Shown here: positions 1 to 6,595 of the stretch, one piece after another
Layout of the letters: every line of letters begins with the position of its first letter
Position numbering within the stretch: position 1 is the stretch's first letter
Origin: Willaertia magna
Lineage: Eukaryota; Heterolobosea; Eutetramitea; Acrasida; Naegleriidae
DNA length: 16,490 nt
Reading direction: 5' to 3'
Assembly: GCA_902984215.1 (NCBI GenBank)
Contig: CADWAF010003804.1
Location: forward strand, 1 to 16,490
The notes under the pieces: generated by a model
Told to the model about the DNA's origin: nothing
The model's database searches: none
What the model saw: the letters and a program-made list of their open reading frames with translations, nothing else
Position numbers and translations under genes: made by a program

Positions 1-603
1 TGTGAAAATAATGAATTAATTAAATTAGAACAAAATACAAATAGTTTTATTTTCAATAATATTAATAATTTAAATATTGAAAAATTTTATATCAGGCAAT
101 CAGAATTAGGAAATATTGATATTATTAATTTTAATTCTTTATTAGAATGTGAAGTTTTACAATCAAGTACTTTTATGAATATAACAAATTTAATTAATTT
201 AAAAAAATTAAAAGTAATTAAACAAATAACAATTAATTATAATCATTTTAATTTATCATATTTACGGATCGAAAGAAATAGAAATTTATTTATTAATTTA
301 AATAATTTACCAAATCTTAAAAATTTAGATATTTCATATTGTGAAGGAATTAAATTACAAAATAACTGTAAAATGAAATTACAAAAAATTAACTTATACT
401 ATATTAAAAAATTAAATATTAATTTACAATTAAACTGTCCAAAATTAGAATACTTTTTTGTAAGATATTTTCCAAGCGATGACGATATTATTAATTTTGT
501 TTTTTGTAATACGCCATTGTTATCCTTTCCAATAATATTTCAAGTTGAAGAAGAATTAACGAAAGATTTGGTGGATGAGTATAATACAGATTTTATTAGA
601 TAA
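1..603 (+). CDS. F-box/LRR-family protein, C-terminal part (paralogue A)
   Basis: The reading frame is open from base 1 to the TAA at 601-603, so the Met at 175 is internal and the gene begins outside the window. About 200 residues are visible. They are Asn/Leu/Ile-rich with repeating leucine-rich units of roughly 22-24 residues, for example NLPNLKNLDISYCEGIKL. The C-terminal 130 residues align by eye with paralogues B (4267-5819) and C (15054-16490): shared stretches include INYNH-NLS, LNNL-NLK and FCNTP. A differs in an acidic tail after the shared end (VEEELTKDLVDEYNTDFIR). In B an F-box-like N-terminus precedes these repeats, so A is probably also a substrate-recognition adaptor of an SCF-type ubiquitin ligase. 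That is inferred from the family, because A's own N-terminus is not in view. Confidence 0.75.
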   Translation, partial: CENNELIKLEQNTNSFIFNNINNLNIEKFYIRQSELGNIDIINFNSLLECEVLQSSTFMNITNLINLKKLKVIKQITINYNHFNLSYLRIERNRNLFINLNNLPNLKNLDISYCEGIKLQNNCKMKLQKINLYYIKKLNINLQLNCPKLEYFFVRYFPSDDDIINFVFCNTPLLSFPIIFQVEEELTKDLVDEYNTDFIR

Positions 604-963
604 AAACTATTTTTATTCGATTGTAATGGTAAAAAATTAATTCAAACTCTTTATTTGTCCTTAATTGGTTTTTAACTTTTTGTAAACTTGTTGTAACGGA
701 GTTGGTATTTTTTGTTATTGTAAAAAACCTGTTCTTCTTTTCTAATAGAATCATTTTCAATCTTAAAATAAGGTTCTTAATATTTCACAGTTTATCCAAA
801 CACCAATATAATTGTCTGGAGCAGCTAACACTCTCGTAAAATTTTTGTCGCCAGAAAGAAGATGTTTCGTTGCTTTCCCGCCAAAAAAAACCCATAAAGT
901 AATGGGTTCTACTAGAATTCTAAGCCACACACTAGCCCGGTGAATCTGTTGTAGATGAGATTC
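604..963. other. Intergenic region, former 5' flank of paralogue B
   Basis: No coding region is seen. The first part holds four TTGTAA hexamers (621, 680, 691, 718), the first 18 bases after the stop of A, consistent with a 3'-end processing signal. The second part (about 780-963) is unusually G+C-rich for this window, about 40% by hand count. It includes TTTCCCGCC at 874-882, which matches the E2F site consensus TTTSSCGC. Because the retrotransposon at 979-4251 was inserted just before the ATG of B, this segment is the likely original promoter of B. Confidence 0.55.
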
Positions 964-978
964 GCGCTCGAAAAAAAA
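964..978 (+). repeat. Left target-site duplication of the LINE
   Basis: GCGCTCGAAAAAAAA occurs here and again at 4252-4266, exactly bordering the degenerate retrotransposon. The neighbouring bases on either side differ (C versus A on the left, T versus A on the right), so the repeat is 15 bp. The G+C-rich half makes a chance match at both borders unlikely. Confidence 0.9.
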
Positions 979-1000
979 TTAAGGTGTGAATTTATTAGAT

Positions 1001-1025
1001 AGTTCAAATCCGTAGGATTTGAACT
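1001..1025 (-). other. Perfect stem-loop at the LINE 3' end
   Basis: AGTTCAAATCC and GGATTTGAACT are perfect 11-bp complements around a 3-base loop. On the element's sense strand the hairpin overlaps the stop codon of the last ORF (TGA at 1027-1025) and lies 22 bases from the element's 3' border. Many LINEs with short 3' UTRs carry such a hairpin, which their RT recognises to start copying. That role is inferred here. The arm also matches the tRNA B-box pattern GTTCRANNC. Confidence 0.7.
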
Positions 1026-1237
1026 CACAACAGAAAGTCTCCTGGATCAAGATCGCTATTGTTTGAATTTAGATTAGTTGTGTTGTGACTATGTGTTGTG
1101 TTCAACCAGAATGGGGAGAATATGTTGTTGCTTCTGGGGATATAAGTGTTTAAGGTAGCAGAGCTTCTTAGTTGTGGACATAGATTCCATTCAGCTACCT
1201 TATAACAGTTTTCAATATAGTGATAGAATTCTTTCAT
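1025..1237 (-). pseudogene. LINE ORF2 extreme C-terminal fragment
   Basis: A 70-residue open stretch ends at the 3' hairpin. No domain is recognised. It contains Trp, Cys and His residues (WNLCPQLRSS, WLNTTHSHNT) like the low-conservation tails of LINE ORF2 proteins. It is assigned to the element by strand, position and its abutment to the element end. The initial Met is not a true start. Confidence 0.5.
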
Positions 1238-1424
1238 GATGGGTTTGATTACCTCTTCAAGCTTTTTCTCAAAATTAGGGGGATATTCTTTTTAAGTATA
1301 ATCCCTGTGTAATCCATAAGCTTGAAACTATTAGCATTTACTATTACATTTTCATCAATAAACCTTAAATTCCAGTTGTGAGAAACCGTTATAGCATCTC
1401 ATTTACTATACAAAAGAACTTTTT

Positions 1425-1790
1425 TCAATTTACTTCTAAAGCAATGAATAAAACATGGTCCCAGTTAGAGTAAGAGTTACAGGTAGAACATTGTAAAAAA
1501 TTTTTGTTGATTTCTTTAAGAATATGTGCCTTATGAAGACACATAAATCCTAATCTTTGTTGAAACCAAGAGAGTGGAAAGTTGTTCCAGAACTGTAAAA
1601 ATTTATACCACCACTCTTCATTGATGTCTAAATTTCCCAGATGAGAAATTCTTCTCCGATTTCTACATTCTTTAGTAATAAACTCTCTAATATTGGAAAC
1701 AATCTTATTGCTGTTATTCCAAACTATCTTAGCATTGATATCTGTAAAGTGATTTAAAGGTAGACTAGAGTGTTTGCAGACTAAAATCAA
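1425..1790 (-). pseudogene. LINE ORF2 C-terminal domain with damaged zinc knuckle
   Basis: The 121-residue segment contains C101-x2-C104-x7-H112, the first three ligands of the C-x2-C-x7-H-x4-C knuckle found near the C-terminus of many LINE ORF2 proteins. The position of the fourth ligand (residue 117 of this segment) is Ala instead of Cys. Upstream residues such as WNNFPLSWFQQRLGF resemble the variable connector between thumb and knuckle. This is a remnant, in frame only over this stretch. Confidence 0.65.
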
Positions 1791-1823
1791 TTTAAATTCT
1801 TTAGCAAATTTTCTACAAGTACT

Positions 1824-2267
1824 CTAGTACTTTTCTTTACTTCTACTAGTCCAACAGTTTCTAGACATTCTCCTTATGAGTGGTGCTTTTGAATTAATGA
1901 ATCTGATACATGAGGCTAAGCTTTCAATAACTCTAAAATCTGAAGGGACTATAATACTTAATCCTCCTTTTTCTATCTCTCCATAAATTACTGCTTTGGA
2001 AAGAAAATAGTTTAAGCCTAATTTTCTTCTAATCCATCCAGCAATTTTGGAATCCAATTTGTTTAAGGTTGTTTCTTTAATTCCTATGATACTACATAGA
2101 TAACGAGGGATAGAAATAACTTTGGACATAACTATCACTCTAAATTGATTAAGATATAGTCTTCTAGTAAACGACAACTTAAGAGTTTTATGAACTTTTT
2201 CCTCAACTTCCTTACTATTATTATTCCACTGATTAGATTTCGAAGTGGATGCTCCAAGATATTCCAA
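1824..2267 (-). pseudogene. LINE RT thumb/connector fragment
   Basis: It begins with EYLGASTSKSNQW, corresponding to the (K)YLG motif that follows the RT palm in LINE proteins. The body (KLSFTRRLYLNQFRVIVMSK, then WIRRKLGL and GEIEKGGLSI) matches the usual thumb/connector pattern of basic helices followed by GGL. It is separated from the palm fragment by a short frame break at about 2268-2285. Confidence 0.75.
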
Positions 2268-2285
2268 TTTATTAACATTTTACAA

Positions 2286-2818
2286 TTAAACATTATTTAT
2301 CTTAATAACTGCTTTAGATTTACGATTACTAGATGTTCTATTCCATGTGAAACATTTTTTTGGAGCAAAATGTAAACTTAATTGTAAAGCAATGAAGCAT
2401 AACTTATTAAAAACTGAGTTCATTTCTATTTTGGAGTTTGTAATAATAATCAAATCGTCTGCATACATAAGAAATAGAACCTTATTTTTGTATACAGTAA
2501 CACCATTATATTGGTTGACTAATAAACTAATAATATTAAAATAAAGATTAAACAATCACCTTGAAGCACTCCTATTGGAGCAGCAAAATCGTTAGTTAAA
2601 TGACTATTTACTAAAACTTAGATTTTATGGTATGCTAAAAGGTTTTGAATAACTTCAGTGACCTTGTTGTTAAAACTATATTGTTTAAATAGTAAACAAA
2701 ATTTACTATAGACTACAAAGCCATAAGCATTTTTGATATCAGTTGTAGTAATGTAAATGGGCTTTTTTCTTGAAGAATGATAATAGATTATAAATTTTAA
2801 AACTATAAGTTGGTCCAA
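2286..2818 (-). pseudogene. LINE reverse transcriptase fingers/palm fragments
   Basis: Three RT landmarks lie on the minus strand. Motif A is ITTTDIKNAYG with its Asp at 2740-2738. GVLQGDC at 2572-2552 is the conserved (V/L)QGD motif. MYADDL has the catalytic YADD at 2465-2454. A stop separates motif A from QGD, and a shift just after QGDC moves the frame to the one encoding YADD; the usual LSP residues after QGD are lost there. The catalytic Asp residues remain readable, but no single frame connects them. Confidence 0.85.
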
Positions 2819-3040
2819 CGTTGAATTTTTTCTTTTAAAGCCTCTTTAGCATTTATGAATAATATGACTGTTATCACAAACATCAATTAACTGATTGTTG
2901 ATAATTGTTGAATAAACTTTGTAAATAGTTGGCAGTACAACAATTGATCTAAAGTGCTTAAGCAAAATAAGGGAAGAAACCTTAGGTAATGGAAGTAGTA
3001 ATTCTCTTTTAAATGATTTGTCTATTAGTAAACCCGATAA

Positions 3041-3670
3041 CTACTTATTAAATTGTTTAGTTAAGAATTTATAATGTTCTTTTTGAAGTTGTTTTAATAA
3101 TAGAATAGAAATATTATCTATGCCTTGCATAGAATTTTTCATCTTTCTAATAGTACTTAATACTAATTTACCATCACAATTACAAAAATTCCAATTCTCT
3201 ATGTTCTTGTTAAGAATTTTAAATTGAGATAATTGGGAACTTGGTAAGTTAGCATTAAACATTCCTTTAAAAAAGTAAAATATTTCTTCTAGTGGATTAT
3301 TATAGACTGATTCTATTGACATATTGTTTAGTTCCTTTCTGAATAGATAAGAAAAAGGGACTTTTGAATGAAGATTGTTGATACGTTTAATGAAATTTTC
3401 CTTTCTTTTTTTAAGAAGAAACAAAAGTATGTCTTTCTTCTTCTTTACACAATCCTTAATGGCCTCTTCTATTGTGGGTACGTTACAATAATTAAATTTA
3501 ACCCATGAGTTATCATTTCTTTGGGTTTTATAGCACTTTCTTAATTGCTTATGAGTATTATCTAAATCTATATAGCTTTGATTATTTGTTAAAAAAGGAT
3601 ATTCATATGTCAAAGATTTACCAAATTTATTGGTAAAATTACTTAAAGTATCAATTAAATTAGTGAACAT
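3041..3670 (-). pseudogene. LINE linker between endonuclease and RT
   Basis: A 209-residue open stretch, the longest intact piece of the element. It is Lys/Asn-rich (KKKKDILLFLLKKRKENFIKRINNLHSK) and ends with LSTIRKMKNSMQGIDNISILLLKQL, which resembles the (K-x-G-x-D-x-I/L) segment preceding the fingers of LINE RTs (usual form: KSPGPDGI). Function is assigned by this motif and by its place between EN and RT. Confidence 0.7.
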
Positions 3671-3850
3671 GCTACATTTCTTTAGTTCACTATTAAAGAT
3701 TTCTAATTTTGATGTTATTTATTTGTTGGAGATTTTAATAGAATTAAATTTGTTGTGCCATATAATTCTATTTTCTAATGAAATCGTGATTCTTACTCCT
3801 TTGTGTTGATGTTTAATACCGAAATCAAATGCAACCATGTTGTTTGTTTT

Positions 3851-4251
3851 TCAGTTTGTAATTATATAGTCAAAACATGATTTAAAATGCAAAAACAAAC
3901 CATTATATTGCCTAAAGGACAGGTTGATTACATTTAGAGTGATATCAAATAATTGTAAACCCTCAATCCATTTTTTAAACTTTTTATCACCTTCATTAAG
4001 TTTTTTAAACAATTCTGTAGTGGTTCTATTGATATCACCAGCAATAACACATCTTTCATTGTGTAATGCTGCTCTTTGTATAATTTCTTCTACTTTGTTA
4101 AGTGATTCCTGAAAGCGATGATTTGAATAATTGTGATATCCATACCAATTAATTATATTAAAGACACCTAAGGTGTTATGATTTATAATTAAATTTGTAA
4201 TTCTACCTTGGACTATTTCTTTAAACTTTACACACTTCCAAGATTTACTAA
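3851..4251 (-). pseudogene. LINE apurinic-type endonuclease, C-terminal half
   Basis: The open frame contains VIAGDINR, matching the GD(F/L)N box of exonuclease-endonuclease-phosphatase domains, followed about 70 residues later by CFDYIITN, corresponding to the late (S)R-I-DY-I strand. The expected N-terminal catalytic Asn and Glu segments are absent because the copy is truncated at 4251. The frame continues a few codons past 4251 into the target duplication and host DNA, but that part is not element sequence. Confidence 0.75.
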
Positions 4252-4266
4252 GCGCTCGAAAAAAAA
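4252..4266 (+). repeat. Right target-site duplication of the LINE
   Basis: GCGCTCGAAAAAAAA, identical to 964-978. It ends at the base before the ATG of paralogue B (4267), so the element landed in the oligo-A leader of that gene. Confidence 0.9.
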
Positions 4267-5819
4267 ATGCTTCAACATTTACCACAAGAGAATCTCATTC
4301 AAATTCTTTCTTTTCTTCTAGTTCAACATAAATATTTTTGTGAAGTATTGTTGGTTGGATTAATAGAAGTATTTCCTTCCATTTTATTTATAAATAAAGA
4401 AATTCAACAAAAAATAATTACAAGTGATTATTTTATTAATTTTATTAATGATATTTATTTAAGTATTACTAATGCTCGTGTTTTTAGAATTTATAAATAT
4501 TTAAATAAAATTACAAATAATTTAATTGAAATAAAAAATATTAGTTTTAGAAGTAATGACTATCAAAAAATAAAATCAATAATTGAAAAGTTTACAACTA
4601 TAAAAAATTGTAATATTAATATATTTAATTATTTTCAAAGCAATAATTTTTTAAAAAAAGTTGAAAATTTAACTTTTATGTTATTTCAGCTTTAAATTGT
4701 AATGATTATAATGATTTTAACAATATATTTAATTACAAAAATTTACAACGAATAAGATTTTCAAATATTAAAAGTGATATTATTTTAAAAGAAATGCCTT
4801 ATTTATCTTCTATTAATGTATTCAATTGTAATAAATTGGTTGTTTCTGATTGTAAACATTTAAAAAATATACAAATCACTAATATTAAATATTGTGATAT
4901 TCATTGCGAAAATAATCATTTAAATTTATTAAATTTATCAAATATTTCAAATTTAAATATTAAAATTGATAAAATTAATTGTTTTTTCTTTCATTCTGAA
5001 ATTGAAAAAATTAATTTACAAATTAATTTTGTTGAGTTATTTTCTGTTAATTATAAATTTATTAAAGAAAATGCAACAATTTTACTAAAAAATATTTTAA
5101 ATATTAACAAAATTACATTTTCAGGTTGCAATGTGAATAATAATGAAGTGAAATCTTTACAAAATATTTTAAATAATGTTAATTTATTAAGAAATATTAT
5201 ATTATTAAATAATGATATTTTTAATGCAGAATTAGTAATTAAAGATAAAAAACAATTTATGGAAAGTTCTCAATTCTTTTTATTTGAAAACAAAGAAGAC
5301 TGTTTTATAATTAATAACATTAATAATTATAACATTCAAGATTTTACAATAATGTCAACACAAAATAAAAATGTAAAGATGGTCAACTTTGATTCATTAT
5401 TAGATTTAATAGTAGAAGCTACAAACATTTCTTTAGATATTACTGAATTAATTAGTTTAAGATCATTAACTGTTTTACAAGAAAATATAATTAATTATAA
5501 TCATTTAAATTTATCAAAGTTAATAATTAAAAAGAATAAAAATTTAAATATTAAATTAAATAATTTATCAAATTTAAAAGAATTAGAAATTTTAGGATGT
5601 AAAGGAATTAATTTAGAATTAGAAAATAAAAGAATGAAATTACAAAACATCACATTAGAAAAATTAAGAAACGTAAATATTAATTTAAAATTAAATTGTC
5701 CAGAATTATACAAATTTTATTTTTCATGTTATGAAATTGAAAGTGATATTATTAACTTTGAATTTTGTAATACACCAATATTATTTATTCCAGAAATTAA
5801 GATATTAACAAATTTGTAA
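4267..5819 (+). pseudogene. F-box/LRR-family protein, broken (paralogue B)
   Basis: The start ATG follows nine A. Residues 3-40 (QHLPQENLIQILSFLLVQHKYFCEVLLVG) look like an F-box: LP followed by an amphipathic helix. The first frame ends at 4693-4695. The second frame, homologous to C, runs to 5819. Alignment to C shows why: after AACTTT, C has 221 bases before ATGTTATTTC and B has one, a net loss of 220 bases, which breaks the frame. C is open through this segment, so deletion in B is the simplest reading. A LINE also separates B from its probable promoter. A shorter product could start at the Met at 4794, the C-terminal LRR part only. LRR repeats such as LSNLKELEILGCKGI are clear there. Product if intact: an SCF ubiquitin-ligase adaptor (inferred). 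Confidence 0.8.
5379..5584 (+). repeat. 206-bp tract identical (inverted) to 15286-15491
   Basis: I compared the stretch from ATGGTCAACTTT to TTTAAAAGAATT base by base with the reverse complement of 15286-15491. There is no mismatch over 206 bases, although flanking parts of the two genes differ. This indicates recent gene conversion or duplication between paralogues B and C. Confidence 0.9.
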
Positions 5820-6064
5820 AAGATTTGCAGAAACAACAAAAGATTTTAAATGCCTCTCAATAAAACTAACGTTTTCTTCCTGAAATAATTGTTGTTACAA
5901 TTTTGAATTTTTATCAAAAATTTAATTTTATTCAAAAAAAAAGAAAAACTATCAACTTGCAGATTTTAACGTGTTTGTCGCTGGGCTAGATTGCAAGACT
6001 TTTGAATTTTATTTCAACACAAAAATAAATAAAATGTATTGTAACAGTTTTTATTATTGTAACT

Positions 6065-6337
6065 TTAAACTTTTCCAAAGCTAACTTGAATACATCTTGG
6101 AGGAATCATCTTAACACTTTCAGTAAGATTAAGAATGCTAAGAGTTTGATCCCCACCAACACATACACAATCATTGTTTGGTGGATGGCCATAATTCACA
6201 CAATGACCTCCAGTTCGAGAACACCCACCATCATTACATCCCCCCCATCCGCTACTCCAGCAAAGACTTGCCATGGAGATATGAAGGGTTAATAGCAATG
6301 CAAAGAATAAAAGAAGAACGCTGATGTTGACTTTCAT
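6065..6337 (-). CDS. Small secreted Cys-rich, Gly-rich protein (defensin-like cysteine pattern)
   Basis: 90 residues. Residues 4-23 form a strong signal peptide (NISVLLLFFALLLTLHISMA) with likely cleavage near Ala23. The mature part has seven Cys at 26, 34, 39, 46, 57, 59 and 82, with a Gly-rich core (WGGCNDGGC, TGGHC, CVCVGG) and one N-glycosylation sequon (NLT at 70-72). The order C...C-x4-C...GxC...CxC resembles the CSalpha-beta defensin layout, but the middle spacing is four residues instead of three and there is a seventh Cys, so family membership is unproven. The ATG at 6337 follows AAAAAAC, like other starts here. G+C is much higher than its neighbours (about 48% at 6181-6240). It diverges from the gene at 6596 across 258 bp. 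Possible roles are extracellular defence or matrix protein; no function is asserted. Confidence 0.7.
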   Translation of the reverse strand: MKVNISVLLLFFALLLTLHISMASLCWSSGWGGCNDGGCSRTGGHCVNYGHPPNNDCVCVGGDQTLSILNLTESVKMIPPRCIQVSFGKV

Positions 6338-6595
6338 GTTTTTTTGTTTGTTTTTTTGGAAATTTTGTTTGTGACTTTGACCACTGGATTTATTTATTTT
6401 TATTGTTTTATTCGAAAATTATATAACTGGAAAGAAACTAAAAAGAGTGAAATTACAAGTATGGTTAAAAAGAATTATTTATAGCGTTTTTTGACAAACG
6501 TTTTTAAAATATTAACTTTTACAATAAAATAAATGCGGAAGTGAAAGGAGTTTGTTGAATAGGGTTAGCGGGAACGGAAAAATTAACATAAAAAA
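6338..6595. promoter_or_regulatory. Divergent promoter region of the Cys-rich and F-box/Rab genes
   Basis: 258 bp between two start codons on opposite strands must contain both promoters. No TATA box can be singled out in such AT-rich DNA. TGAAAGGAGTTT at 6542-6553, 43 bases before the plus-strand ATG, recurs at 10290-10301 before another gene. The ATG at 6596 follows seven A. Confidence 0.5.

Larger units (their letters stand above)
979..4251 (-). mobile_element. Degenerate, 5'-truncated non-LTR retrotransposon (LINE) with APE-type endonuclease and RT
   Basis: A 3.27-kb insertion bounded by 15-bp direct repeats. Read on the minus strand it holds, in order, the C-terminal half of an apurinic-type endonuclease, a linker, reverse transcriptase with a YADD box, a thumb region, a zinc-knuckle-like Cys/His segment, and a short 3' end with a perfect stem-loop. 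There are no terminal repeats. At least six breaks interrupt the reading frame (near 3850, 3040, 2610, 2560, 2275 and 1810, plus 1238-1424), so the element is inactive. The endonuclease N-terminus is missing at the 5' border (4251), which is typical of incomplete reverse transcription. It could be a member of the L1, CR1 or RTE-like clades; a tree would be needed to say which. Base composition is slightly less AT-extreme than in neighbouring F-box genes. Confidence 0.9.

Noticed and set aside
175..603. A complete small gene starting at the Met at 175
   Set aside because: The same frame is open to base 1 and the upstream residues continue the LRR-like pattern, so this is the tail of a longer gene.
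1001..1025. A tRNA gene suggested by GTTCAAATCC on the minus strand
   Set aside because: There is no matching acceptor stem, D-arm or anticodon arm around it. The sequence is half of a perfect hairpin at the LINE 3' end.
979..4251. An LTR retrotransposon or virus remnant
   Set aside because: There are no long terminal repeats, integrase, protease or capsid segments. Endonuclease before RT, a target duplication and a 3' hairpin are LINE features.
4630..4695. An intron ending at TTATTTCAG that would repair paralogue B
   Set aside because: Using the only nearby GT (4659) gives a 30-base intron and joins to CTTTAA, an immediate stop. Alignment with C shows a deletion instead.
6086..6292. Plus-strand open frame opposite the Cys-rich gene
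   Set aside because: The minus-strand reading has a signal peptide and ordered cysteines. The plus-strand reading is a Thr/Ser-rich shadow.
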